Part shown: positions 1 through 8,435 of the stretch, piece after piece | Layout: every line of letters begins with the position of its first letter | How positions within the stretch are numbered: the stretch's first letter is position 1 | Source: an uncultured Eggerthellaceae bacterium | Lineage (GTDB): Bacteria; Actinomycetota; Coriobacteriia; Coriobacteriales; Eggerthellaceae | DNA: 61,759 nucleotides | Reading direction: 5' to 3' | Assembly: GCA_937892845.1 (NCBI GenBank) | Contig: CALBGP010000010.1 | Span: 1-61,759, forward strand | Notes under the pieces: generated by a model | Databases searched by the model: none | What the model was told of the DNA's origin: nothing | Seen by the model: only the letters and a program-made list of their open reading frames with translations | Translations under genes and position numbers: made by a program

Positions 1-79
1 GGCGCTGACCTGCGCCAGCGCCCGAAACGGGACACACATTTTGTCCGCTAAGCCTAAAGCGATGCAGAATCCACTCGGA

Positions 80-106
80 AAAAGAAAAACCCGCTCGGTG
101 GCGGGT
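80..106 (-). terminator. Intrinsic terminator of tRNA-Arg copy 1
   Basis: Read on the minus strand, ACCCGC and GCGGGT arms (89-106) form a six-base-pair hairpin with a 6-nt loop, followed by a T-rich run. It sits about 12 nt past the CCA end of the tRNA and ends its transcript. Confidence 0.75.
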
Positions 107-117
107 GGAGTTTCAAG

Positions 118-194
118 TGGTGCGCCGTGAGGGATTCGAACCCCCGACGTACTGATTCGTAGTCAGTCCCTCTATCCAGCTGAGGTAACGGCGC
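118..194 (-). tRNA. tRNA-Arg (ACG), copy 1
   Basis: The minus strand folds as a full cloverleaf. A 7-bp acceptor stem (GCGCCGT with ACGGCGC) is followed by a discriminator A and an encoded CCA. The anticodon stem ACTGA/TCAGT carries the loop CTACGAA, giving anticodon ACG, which reads CGT and, once A34 is modified to inosine, CGC/CGA. The T arm has the usual GTTCGAATC core. It is followed by its own terminator. Confidence 0.95.
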
Positions 195-260
195 ACGTCC
201 TTTTGTGCTTGCTTATGATAGCGTTGAGGCTTTCCACTTGCAAGCCCGCAAAGCGGGAAA

Positions 261-282
261 CAAAAACCCGCAATCAGCGGGT
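261..282 (-). terminator. Intrinsic terminator of tRNA-Arg copy 2
   Basis: Minus-strand hairpin with ACCCGC/GCGGGT arms (266-282) and a 5-nt loop, followed by TTTTTG. The stem matches the terminator after copy 1, but the loop differs. Confidence 0.75.
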
Positions 283-293
283 GAAGTTTCAAG

Positions 294-370
294 TGGTGCG
301 CCGTGAGGGATTCGAACCCCCGACGTACTGATTCGTAGTCAGTCCCTCTATCCAGCTGAGGTAACGGCGC
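294..370 (-). tRNA. tRNA-Arg (ACG), copy 2
   Basis: Identical in its mature sequence to the tRNA-Arg at 118-194, including the ACG anticodon and encoded CCA. The roughly 100-nt spacing and the independent terminators suggest a tandem duplication of a tRNA-terminator unit. The interval up to about 700 holds no gene; it contains two hairpins, GGATGC...GCATCC at 572-595 and CTTCCGCT...AGCGGAAG at about 650-680. Confidence 0.95.
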
Positions 371-703
371 ATCTCATAAGCAGCTTGTTTATAATATCCC
401 CCGTATTGGGCAATTGCAAGTATTATTTTTCTCATTTTAAAAAATATCGTGCAAACCCTTAGACGGAAGCCGGCCCGTCTCCAGCAACGCGCCAATGACA
501 TCCTCTCGTTCCATACTGATGCCATTTGCGCCAATCCCAAGTCATCCACCTGCATGAATCGTGGTAAACTCGATGGATGCACGTATCCGTGCGCATCCGA
601 GAGAATAGGTTGAACTTGAAGGTTCGAAAACACAACTGCTGTTAATCACCTTCCGCTCTTCGCCCCGGCGTCAGCGGAAGATCCGCACGCATGAGGGGAA
701 GTT

Positions 704-2053
704 ATGTTCTATCTATCCAACATGCTGGGTCAGCCTGTGCTTGACTCCACAGGCGAGAAACTCGGCGTTGTCAGCGACCTGGCAATCTCTACGGGAGAGG
801 TATTCCCGCGCATCACATCACTGGCGTTCAAGGGCCCCGGCCGTACGCCTTTCATGATTTCCTGGCGAAAATACGTCGCAGACTTCGACGAAGACCAGGT
901 GGTCCTCAACACCGAAGCCTACAATATCCGCTTTAGCTATCTGCAGCCCGATGAGGTCCTTCTTGCGCGCGATTTGCTCGATCAGCAGATCGTTGACACG
1001 CAGGGTTTGAAAATCGTGCGCGTGAACGACCTCAAGCTCTCGCCCTCCGGCACCCAGCTCCGTCTGCTCGGCGCCGAGGTGGGCGTGCGCGGCATCCTGC
1101 GCGGACTGCATCCCCTAATCGAGCGCGCCGTCGTGGGCATAGCCAAGGCGTTCCACCGCAAGATCGACGAGAAGATCATCGCGTGGAACTACATGGACCT
1201 GCTCGACCGAGACCTCTCGAAGGTGCAGCTGTCCGTCACACACAAGCGCCTTGACGAATTGCACCCCGCTGACGTCGCCGACATCCTCGAGCAGCTTGAC
1301 CCGAAGCAGCGCGCCGAAGTCTTCAAGCACCTTGATGAGTCGCGAACCGCTGAAGTCATCGCAGAGCTCGAAGATGAATACCAGGCAGAAGCACTGGACG
1401 ATCTCGACGAATCCCAGGCTTCGGGCCTGCTGGGCCAGATGGACCCTGACGACGCTGCCGACATCATCCGCGATCTGCCTTACGAAAAGGCCGAAACACT
1501 GCTGCGCTTGATGGGTGTCGAGGACGCACGTGAAATCCGCAGTCTGCTCGGTTACAAGGAGAACACCGCCGGCGGCCTGATGACCACCCAGTTCGTCGCC
1601 ATGAACGAAACCGACACGGTGGGAGACACCATCGAGGTCCTGCGCGGACTGGACGATGACTTCCCCACCGTCCATTATGTCTACGTCCTCAAGGAGGACA
1701 CGGAGAAACTTGTGGGCGTGCTGTCCATGCGCACGCTGGTCCTGGCGCACAACAGCGACGCCCTGGGCAGCGTCATGTACACCGACATGATCAGCGTAGG
1801 CCCCGACGAACACGAAGACGATGTTGTTTCGGACATTTCGAAATACGACCTTCTGGCAATGCCCGTAGTCGATGAGGCCGGATGCATGCTCGGCCTGGTC
1901 ACCGTCGATGACGCTTTGGACGTTATCGAAGAGAGCACCGAAAGCGAAAAGACCACCAACCTCTGGCTCAAAGTACTGGGCATCAGCGTGGGCGCCATCG
2001 CATTTCTTGCCCTCTACACGTTTGTCCTGCTCACCGTAGTGGGGGCGATCTAG
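704..2053 (+). CDS. PRC-barrel / MgtE_N / CBS-pair protein with one C-terminal membrane helix
   Basis: 449 residues. The first ~80 residues look like a PRC-barrel domain. Residues ~180-285 repeat HPADVADILEQLDP-type helices typical of the MgtE cytosolic N domain, and residues ~290-410 form two CBS motifs ending in VTVDDALDVIEE. One hydrophobic helix (about 425-447) closes the protein. It lacks the five-helix pore of true MgtE, so it should be a membrane-tethered Mg2+ or nucleotide sensor rather than a channel. The stop codon abuts the start of the NRAMP-like transporter, so the two are an operon. Inferred role: magnesium-dependent control of that transporter. The ATG follows a GAGGGGAAG ribosome site. 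Confidence 0.85.
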   Translation: MFYLSNMLGQPVLDSTGEKLGVVSDLAISTGEVFPRITSLAFKGPGRTPFMISWRKYVADFDEDQVVLNTEAYNIRFSYLQPDEVLLARDLLDQQIVDTQGLKIVRVNDLKLSPSGTQLRLLGAEVGVRGILRGLHPLIERAVVGIAKAFHRKIDEKIIAWNYMDLLDRDLSKVQLSVTHKRLDELHPADVADILEQLDPKQRAEVFKHLDESRTAEVIAELEDEYQAEALDDLDESQASGLLGQMDPDDAADIIRDLPYEKAETLLRLMGVEDAREIRSLLGYKENTAGGLMTTQFVAMNETDTVGDTIEVLRGLDDDFPTVHYVYVLKEDTEKLVGVLSMRTLVLAHNSDALGSVMYTDMISVGPDEHEDDVVSDISKYDLLAMPVVDEAGCMLGLVTVDDALDVIEESTESEKTTNLWLKVLGISVGAIAFLALYTFVLLTVVGAI

Positions 2054-3346
2054 ATGGCCGAAAAGAACATCCAAGCCGCGCCCGAGGACGCCCTCTACGC
2101 CGAAGAGCAACCCAAACACAGGTCGAAAGCCTGGGTCATCCTGGCGGCCATGGGTCCTGGAATCGTGAGCGCTATGGCCGGCAACGACGCCGGCGGCATT
2201 TCCACCTATTCCACTGCGGGTGCAGACTTCGGCTACGCGACGCTTTGGTCAATCCCCGTCATGTGCCTGCTGCTCATCGTGGTGCAGATGACGGCCGCGC
2301 GCATGGGCGCAGTCACGGGCAAGGGGTTCGCTGCGCTGATTCGCGAGAATTTCGGCATTCGCCTTGCCGCCCTGGCCATGTGCGCCCTGCTCATCGGCAA
2401 CGTTGCAACCACGTTCAGCGAATTCGCAGGTATCGCTTCGGGCATGGAGCTTTTCGGCATATCGAAGTACGTCTCCGTACCCATCGCTGCGCTCATTGTC
2501 TGGGCGCTGGTCGTGAAGGGCAGCTACAAAAGCGTCGAGAAGATCTTCCTGGCAATCTCTCTCGTGTTCCTCACCTACGTCGTTGCGGCATTTCTGGCCG
2601 GTCCCAACTGGGGTGCGGTGGCCCACAGCACGTTCGTGCCGCAACTTTCCGGCAATGCGCATTTCGTCTCCGTGATCATTGCCATGATAGGCACCACCAT
2701 TGCGCCGTGGATGATGTTCTACACGCAAAGCAACGTGGTGGACAAGGGCGTGGGTGACTCCGATGACGAGCTGCTCTCCCAGAAGGTCGACACCATTTCT
2801 GGGTCCGTAGTGGCCTGCCTTGTTGCCTGGTTCATCATCGTCACCACGGGTGCCGTGCTGTTCCCCCAGGGCATTTCCGTCGAAAGCGCTGCAGACGCCG
2901 CCAATGCCCTGGCTCCCGTCGCCGGGCAATACGCGCAGATCCTGTTCGCCGCCGGCCTTGTGGCCGCCTCTTTCCTTGCGGCCTGCGTTCTGCCTCTGAC
3001 CACGGCTTTCGTTATCTGCGAAGCCTTCGGCTGGGAAGCATCGCTTGATGCAACCTGGAAGGAAGCCCCCACGTTCAAGGGCATCTTCACCGGCGTAATC
3101 ATCCTGTCCGCCCTGGTCATCTTGGTTCCCAATCTGAACCTGATGACCATCATGCTCACCACGCAGTTCATCAACGGCCTCATCCTGCCTGTGCTGCTGG
3201 TGTTCATGGCGCTTATCTCCGCGGACAAACGCATCATGGGCAAGCACGCCTCGGGTCCTGTCGGCAAGGTGCTCATCTGGGCGACGGTCATCATCGTATC
3301 CGTCCTCACCGTTGCGCTGCTTGTCATGCAAGCGCTGGGAATGTAG
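2054..3346 (+). CDS. NRAMP-related divalent cation (probably Mg2+) transporter
   Basis: 430 residues with about 11 hydrophobic segments, of the SLC11/NRAMP family. In the first membrane helix the family DPGN metal motif is DAGG (within AGNDAGGIST), and in helix 6 the MPH motif is APW (GTTIAPWMMF). The Asp is kept, but the Asn and the Met that favour transition metals are lost. Such changes are characteristic of NRAMP-related magnesium transporters (NRMTs), first described from Eggerthella lenta. The upstream MgtE_N/CBS partner supports Mg2+ as substrate. The ATG follows the upstream TAG directly, implying translational coupling. A manganese/iron carrier is less likely because the selectivity Met is absent. 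Confidence 0.88.
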   Translation: MAEKNIQAAPEDALYAEEQPKHRSKAWVILAAMGPGIVSAMAGNDAGGISTYSTAGADFGYATLWSIPVMCLLLIVVQMTAARMGAVTGKGFAALIRENFGIRLAALAMCALLIGNVATTFSEFAGIASGMELFGISKYVSVPIAALIVWALVVKGSYKSVEKIFLAISLVFLTYVVAAFLAGPNWGAVAHSTFVPQLSGNAHFVSVIIAMIGTTIAPWMMFYTQSNVVDKGVGDSDDELLSQKVDTISGSVVACLVAWFIIVTTGAVLFPQGISVESAADAANALAPVAGQYAQILFAAGLVAASFLAACVLPLTTAFVICEAFGWEASLDATWKEAPTFKGIFTGVIILSALVILVPNLNLMTIMLTTQFINGLILPVLLVFMALISADKRIMGKHASGPVGKVLIWATVIIVSVLTVALLVMQALGM

Positions 3347-3411
3347 CCGCCAAGCTACAGACAGGATACAAACACCCTGTCAGCACAGAGGCTCCATAGC
3401 GTACCGCTACA

Positions 3412-4059
3412 ATGACAAGCATGGATACTACAACCCAGAAACAGCAGGCACGCGCCCGCGCCCTGGCGCAGCGCGATGCCATTTCACCCAGCTGCAAGGA
3501 TGCCAAGTCCGCATCCATCTGCAACGACCTGTCAGTTCTTCTTGATGATGCGCTCAGCGATGGCGTGCTCATTGGCGGAAAGCAAGACGCGAGCAAGCCT
3601 TTCACCGTAGCGGTGTATGCAGCCTTCCAGAACGAAGTTCGACTAGACGCGTTCATCCGCCATGCCTACGCGCGCGGGTGCCATGTGGCGTTCCCATGCA
3701 TGAACCGCCAGCCCATCGACGGACTGCCCATGGTCATGCGAGCCGTCGATGCCACTTCGTATGAAACATGCGCCGTCCCCTTCGTCTCCTCGCCCATCGA
3801 GGCCTTCGAGCCTGACGAAGAATGCGTGTGCGACTTCCCCATCGTCGATCCGAAGGAGATCGACATGCTGGTGGTGCCCATGGTGGCTTTCGATTCCGAA
3901 GGCATGCGACTTGGATACGGCGGAGGCAACTACGACACGTTCATGCCCAGGCTCTCGCATCGCACCCGCATTGCGGGCGTGGCGTTCGCCGAACAGCAGC
4001 TTGACGCTGTCCCGTTCGATTTCCACGACCGCAAGATAGACCGGATCATCACCGCTTAG
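3412..4059 (+). CDS. 5-formyltetrahydrofolate cyclo-ligase
   Basis: 215 residues. It converts 5-formyl-THF with ATP to 5,10-methenyl-THF in cytosolic one-carbon metabolism. The N-terminal basic helix contains RARALAQRDAIS, matching the usual R-x8-R start. The C-terminal signature DMLVVPMVAFDSEGMRLGYGGGNYD carries the GxGGGxYD nucleotide-binding motif, followed by the conserved IAGVAF and the VPxxxHD/DR region. The length is normal for the family. An in-frame second ATG lies 9 bases downstream, and no strong ribosome site separates the two. The gene stands alone between the transporter operon and a convergent MFS gene. Confidence 0.93.
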   Translation: MTSMDTTTQKQQARARALAQRDAISPSCKDAKSASICNDLSVLLDDALSDGVLIGGKQDASKPFTVAVYAAFQNEVRLDAFIRHAYARGCHVAFPCMNRQPIDGLPMVMRAVDATSYETCAVPFVSSPIEAFEPDEECVCDFPIVDPKEIDMLVVPMVAFDSEGMRLGYGGGNYDTFMPRLSHRTRIAGVAFAEQQLDAVPFDFHDRKIDRIITA

Positions 4060-4076
4060 CGCGGGTGCGCCGGCAA

Positions 4077-5270
4077 TCATTGTTGCGGCAACGCATTGTG
4101 CAGCCGTTTGAGCAGCACCGATAGCGCCACTGCAACAACAGCCGCGCCGGACATGGCGAACATAGCCCAAGGCAAGCCCGCGCTATCGCCCAGCAATCCC
4201 AGCAACGGCTCCACGGCGCCGCCCGCGCACACGGCCACTCCATAGGACAGCCCTGACGCCATGCCAAGGTGACGCGGCACGTACTCCATCCCCAACGCCA
4301 CGGTGGAGGGATAGAACGCATTCACCGCTATGGCCAACACTGCGGTCAAAATCAGAGCCACGGCAACGGAGCCGGTAAACGCGAACAGCGCAATTCCGGC
4401 CGCCGCCACCGCAAACGATACGGTCATGAGCCGGATTGTCCCCACGCGCTCGCCCATCCGTCCCGACAGCACGGTAGCGCAGGCGCTTGCAACAGCGAAC
4501 AGGGATATCGCGCCCGCACCCAAAGCTTCGCTCTGTCCCAGCATTCCCACCAAAAACAGCGGAATGAACGCCATCAAGCTGTAGTCTAATACGGAGCGAA
4601 TCGAAAGCGCGCCCATAACCACGGAAAACAGTCCCCAGTGCTCAACCGCATCATCCGCGCCAGCCTTCTGGACGGATGTCCCCAAAGCTTTGAAACGCTT
4701 GTTGAACGCAAGCAAGAGCAGTGCGCATCCGGTTGCGGGGATGAGAAACACGGCGGTTCCAGGCAATCCGAAAGCTGTCAGGAACGTAGCGCAGAGAATG
4801 GGGCCGATGAAAAACCCGATGTTTCCGCCCACGGCAAAGATGCTCATCCCGTTGCCCTTGCGTTCACCCGCCGCCAAATTCGACAGGCGCCCGCCCTCAG
4901 GATGAAACATCGCCACTCCTATGCCGCTTACCGTAGCCGACGCCAGCACCCAACCATATCCGTCCACATAGCCGATGGCCGCCATGCCGAGACCTGCCAG
5001 AAAAACACCCAGCGCCATGAACCACGGAGCCGGATGCTTGTCTCCCAACCAGCCGAAGAGGGGCTGGATCACCGCAGATGCAAGATTGGCGGCAAGCACG
5101 AGCATCGTCGCTTCGAAATACGAGTATCCGCTTCCCACAACCAGAAACGGCAATATGGCAGAAAGCGCACCCTGGTTGATGTCCGAACAGGCATGACCCG
5201 TCATGGTCAGGTAGTTCGCCAGCTTATCGCCGGACTCATTCCTTCGACCTTGAGATTTCTCCGCACGCAT
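4077..5270 (-). CDS. MFS transporter, fosmidomycin-resistance (Fsr)-like
   Basis: 397 residues with about 12 hydrophobic helices. The opening GHACSDINQGALSAILPFL and the later GVAMFHPEGG match the Fsr branch of the major facilitator superfamily, whose members export fosmidomycin and other small molecules. FGWLGDKHP is the loop 2-3 MFS motif A. The start is preceded by AAGAGGGCG on the minus strand. It converges on the cyclo-ligase gene with 17 bases between stops. The actual substrate cannot be read from the sequence. Confidence 0.85.
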   Translation of the reverse strand: MRAEKSQGRRNESGDKLANYLTMTGHACSDINQGALSAILPFLVVGSGYSYFEATMLVLAANLASAVIQPLFGWLGDKHPAPWFMALGVFLAGLGMAAIGYVDGYGWVLASATVSGIGVAMFHPEGGRLSNLAAGERKGNGMSIFAVGGNIGFFIGPILCATFLTAFGLPGTAVFLIPATGCALLLLAFNKRFKALGTSVQKAGADDAVEHWGLFSVVMGALSIRSVLDYSLMAFIPLFLVGMLGQSEALGAGAISLFAVASACATVLSGRMGERVGTIRLMTVSFAVAAAGIALFAFTGSVAVALILTAVLAIAVNAFYPSTVALGMEYVPRHLGMASGLSYGVAVCAGGAVEPLLGLLGDSAGLPWAMFAMSGAAVVAVALSVLLKRLHNALPQQ

Positions 5271-5437
5271 GCACGCCCTCTTGCTTTCGCCTCATTGCTT
5301 CACTGTAACCGTTGAAATATACATCACCGACGCCGCCTTCCCCGTGCAGACGTGCAATTCCCATTGAGATGTCCGCATGCCAAACGTCCATCACCTGCGC
5401 CGACTGTGAACCCCTCCGCGCGGGTGTACAATTGCAA

Positions 5438-5480
5438 TGCCTGAGGCGTATGCCGCGTGCATACGTTCCTCAGGCATTTT
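5438..5480 (+). promoter_or_regulatory. Terminator-like leader hairpin upstream of the 399-aa gene
   Basis: TGCCTGAGG (5438-5446) pairs perfectly with CCTCAGGCA (5468-5476). Inside, GTATG pairs with CATAC, and the hairpin is followed by TTTT. It lies 8 nt before the AGAGGAGGAT ribosome site of the gene at 5495. The shape is that of an intrinsic terminator placed in a 5' leader, so attenuation, or termination of a short upstream RNA, is possible. Confidence 0.6.
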
Positions 5481-5494
5481 CGTAGAGGAGGATT

Positions 5495-6694
5495 ATGGAT
5501 CCGCTTGACGCACTGCAGACCATTGCCCGCACGCGCGACCTTTGGCTCGACTTCAATATTGAAGAGCTTGCGAAACCGCGCCTTTTCTCGGGAAAACGGC
5601 AACGCCTCTCCAGAGACGCCGCACGTGGGGCGTTGGATGCATTTGAGTCGTTGGGCATCAGTCCCTGTTCACTCAAATCACAGGATGCAGATACGGTCAA
5701 CATCTTTCAGACCATAGATGCACAGATAGACTACGGACTCGGTTCAACGTACGGTGCATCGAGAGCTATCGCCCATGCCCCTGAAGCATGCGATGCTCTT
5801 CCTGCATGCTATTGCACGTCCGAAGTACGTGAGCGCTTCCATGAGCTCAGCCTTTCAGACGATCGCAAAAAGAAGGGTCGCTGTCTTTGGCTCGACTTCG
5901 AAACGTTGGAACATATGGCCGATTCCTCCCATGAGCAGCCTTGGCGTACCGACCTTTCCCAACGCGCAAGGTATCTGCGCGCCCAAAATTGCCTCATGCA
6001 AGCTCTGGGCCCTTGCGGATTCAACCCCATGAAGGTCATCGCTTTCGCCGATGCACGAAACACCTGGGCTGAGGCCTGCGGTTGCCAATGGATTGCGGAT
6101 TACCCTCTGCCCAACCTCACGCAGGCCGTCGGGTCAATCTACGATTCCAACCAGGGGAATCTGACGGATCTGACAGAGGAATTCATTCGTGCATGGACAG
6201 CGTACCAAGACGAAGTGCAGCGCGTTTACTGCCTCTGGAAGGGGTGGAAAGGTCTGCGCGCAAGCGCGATTGCGCAACATGACTTCGGGCTGGACATGTT
6301 GAAGGCATATGCCTCCCTGCTCCAATGCTGCAGCGATGCATCAACGACCATCGAACGAGCATCTGCCGCAATCAGGGCGTTCGGGCGCATCCTTGGCTCG
6401 CATGACACCACGCCCGTTTTCGGGTCCCGCTTCTGTCCCCAGCTTGACCCTGTCACGCCGCAAGAGCACGAGCGCCGGTCAATCCAGAGTGCGAAATCAC
6501 AGGCGGAGCGCAAACAACGTCGCGTCGATTATTCTGAGCCGGTTTCCACATACATCGAAGATGAGTCCTACCACGCAATCGGCACCTTGGATGATTATTT
6601 CCAACACCGGTGGCGATACTCCGATGACTTCTTCGACGCCACGCCGCCATGGGAGCGCAGCTCTTACCCTGGAGGCGCAGATTCGAAAAAATAG
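5495..6694 (+). CDS. Hypothetical protein, 399 aa, with duplicated LWLDF motif
   Basis: I do not recognise this family. The protein is soluble, without signal peptide or membrane segment, and rich in Cys, Trp and acidic residues. A short motif occurs twice, RDLWLDFNIEEL near residue 14 and CLWLDFETLEHM near residue 130, which may mark two copies of one fold. The C-terminus (about 320-399) is charged and Tyr/Asp-rich, so probably disordered. The start is supported by a strong AGGAGG site 6 nt before the ATG. It is the last gene with native base composition before the GC-rich mobile element. Its leader has a terminator-like hairpin. Confidence 0.75.
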   Translation: MDPLDALQTIARTRDLWLDFNIEELAKPRLFSGKRQRLSRDAARGALDAFESLGISPCSLKSQDADTVNIFQTIDAQIDYGLGSTYGASRAIAHAPEACDALPACYCTSEVRERFHELSLSDDRKKKGRCLWLDFETLEHMADSSHEQPWRTDLSQRARYLRAQNCLMQALGPCGFNPMKVIAFADARNTWAEACGCQWIADYPLPNLTQAVGSIYDSNQGNLTDLTEEFIRAWTAYQDEVQRVYCLWKGWKGLRASAIAQHDFGLDMLKAYASLLQCCSDASTTIERASAAIRAFGRILGSHDTTPVFGSRFCPQLDPVTPQEHERRSIQSAKSQAERKQRRVDYSEPVSTYIEDESYHAIGTLDDYFQHRWRYSDDFFDATPPWERSSYPGGADSKK

Positions 6695-6865
6695 GCGAAT
6701 ACCTCCCGTGCTTTCCAACCGCGTATTCCGCATGAGGACGACCGTTCCCGAAGGAGATACGCGAACGCGCGGACGGTCGGCGAAAGCCGCAGGGCGACAA
6801 GGCTGCGATTCCGAAACCTCCTGACCTCCCGAAACGCGGCAGCGCCGCAGATGGGAGGAAGAAAG

Positions 6866-7006
6866 ATGACATGCAAGACGATAACCGCCGCCAACCAGGA
6901 GGGAGGGATGGCCAAGACCGCCACGGCGCTGAGCCTGGGGGTCGCGCTCGCCAAGACGGGGAACCGGATGCTTCTCCCATCTCGCGGAGGAGATGCGCCG
7001 TGCTAG
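6866..7006 (+). pseudogene. parA remnant of the mobile element (N-terminal 46 codons)
   Basis: An ATG behind GGGAGGAAG opens a 46-codon frame whose product resembles the start of a Soj/ParA ATPase: ITAANQEGGMAKTATALSL, then GVALAKTGNRMLL. In ParA this region is the deviant Walker A (KGGVGKT). Here the two key positions are degenerate (EGGMAKT) and the frame stops shortly afterwards, before any Walker B. About 200 residues are therefore missing, probably through an internal deletion joining it to the parB fragment that overlaps its end. Confidence 0.6.
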
Positions 7007-7106
7007 GAGGAGGACGGCGGTGCCGCTGCCGAGCATCGACGACCTGTTCACGTCCCAGGAGGAGCGCGCCGCCCAGGGGAAGGGAGGGGACCCGTGGACA
7101 ATGTGA
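6993..7106 (+). pseudogene. parB-like remnant (N-terminal 37 codons)
   Basis: The frame overlaps the end of the parA remnant and begins M-R-R-A-R-R-R. It contains AVPLPSIDDLFTSQEERAA, which is the style of N-terminus seen in ParB proteins of actinobacterial and firmicute conjugative elements, just before their Arg/Lys-rich ParB domain. It ends at a TGA overlapping the next gene start in GTGATC. The whole ParB/Srx domain is absent. Recognition is by pattern only, so confidence is moderate. Confidence 0.4.
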
Positions 7107-8286
7107 TCCGCAGGGGCAAGGGCTCCTTCACACACGTCGAGAACACAGTGTTCTTCGACCGCGAGCTGTCGCTCAAGCGAAGGGCATCTACGGCCAGATT
7201 CGCTCTCTCGAGGGCAACCCCAAGTGGGTCTTCACCATCAGGGGGTTCGCCTCGCTCGTGAAGGACGGCGTCGACTCGGTGTCGGCGGGCATCAGGGAGC
7301 TCAAGTCGGCGGGCTACGTCATCCGCGCACGCAGGCGCGGGGAGGCCGGCAGGTTCCTCAAGGCCGAGGAGGCGACCTGGATCACGCTCGACGACCCCGC
7401 GATGCACGACTCCGTAGCCGACGAGCTGCGCGCGGAGGGGTTCGCCATCCTCTCCGAGTTCGTCCGCAAGGACCGCGCCCCGAAGGCGCGCGATTCCGCG
7501 GAGGAAGGCTGCGGCGCCGAGAAAGCCCAGGTTGTCCCCAGAACGGAAAAATCCGTATCTGGTCCAGCCACATCCGGGAAAGCCACATCCGGAAAACCCA
7601 GATCTGGAGAACCCGGCGCTATAAATTACTCATGGGATAAAGCCCCTGAATCCAATCAACCGCCCCTCTCCTCCTCCCCGCGGGAAGCCGGGGCCGAAGG
7701 GGAAGGCGACGGCTGCGGGCCCTACAGGAGAGGCGAGTTCCCCGAGGAGTTCGAGAGGCTCTGCGCGATGTCGATCAAGCCCGTCGCATCCCTCAAGTTC
7801 AAGAGGTCCTGCCTCGCCGCTTGGGAGAAGAGGGTCGCGGAGGGCTACCTGCCGACCCAGATAGCGGACGCCTACGCCGCCTACGCCGAGAGCTACCGCG
7901 GCCGCAACGGCGAGGACGGCAGGCTGGCGAAGAACCTGGCGAGGTGGCTCGAGGGCGACGACGGCATGCCCGTGTGGTCGGACGACCCCATACCCCCGGA
8001 CGCCCTGGGCTGCGACGGGGAGCCCCTCGACATGGAGGGCCTCGCGAAGGCGGACCCGGGGTTCGCGAAGCTCTGGCGCAGGGTCGCCTCGCGCCGCAAC
8101 GTGATCCTATCGCTGCTCTACGACCGCAATCCCGGGGCGTCGAGGGAGGATTTCGAGGCGGAGTGCGAGGCCGACGAGACACTCGCGAGGCACATGGCGG
8201 CGTGCGAGGAGCGCTACGGGCGCTACCTCGCCCTGTGCGACTCGATGGAGGGCGGCGCAGCCGCGGGAAGGAGGGTCGCGTCGTGA
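7094..8286 (+). pseudogene. Helix-turn-helix replication-initiator-like protein, frameshifted
   Basis: The product begins VIRRGKGSFTHVENTVFFDRELSLK and continues AKGIYGQIRSL in another frame. A single G is missing at about 7177 (AAG-CG where AAGGCG is expected), so the reading frame shifts. Reading through the shift gives a ~395-residue protein. It has an N-terminal winged-helix initiator domain (WVFTIRGFASLVKDGVDSVSAGIREL), a low-complexity linker with repeats of SGKATSGK type, and a C-terminal helical domain. This layout is typical of replication initiators on integrative elements. The start may be GTG 7094 or 7103. A sequencing error would produce the same picture. Confidence 0.7.
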
Positions 8287-8342
8287 GGATCGCCGTGCGC
8301 TTCGCCCGGTGGCTCTTCAGGGCCGTCTTCAGGTTCATGTAG
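8283..8342 (+). CDS. Possible 19-aa basic hydrophobic peptide
   Basis: GTG at 8283 overlaps the initiator-like gene's stop (GTGA) and encodes 19 residues, VRIAVRFARWLFRAVFRFM, before TAG. The sequence alternates Arg with aromatic residues and would form an amphipathic helix. GGAAGGAGG a few bases upstream could serve as ribosome site. It is very short and may be fortuitous. Confidence 0.25.
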   Translation: MRIAVRFARWLFRAVFRFM

Positions 8343-8435
8343 GAGCCCCGCCGGCCTCTTCCCGAGCGCAGACCCGGACTGCAGCACCCCGCGGATTTTC
8401 CGTAGGGACGGGAAGGCAGCGCTTATAATGTGACG

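Noticed and set aside
1115..2119. Long minus-strand ORF opposite the MgtE_N/CBS gene
   Set aside because: Antisense shadow of a well-supported gene; product is low complexity with His/Val runs and no family match.
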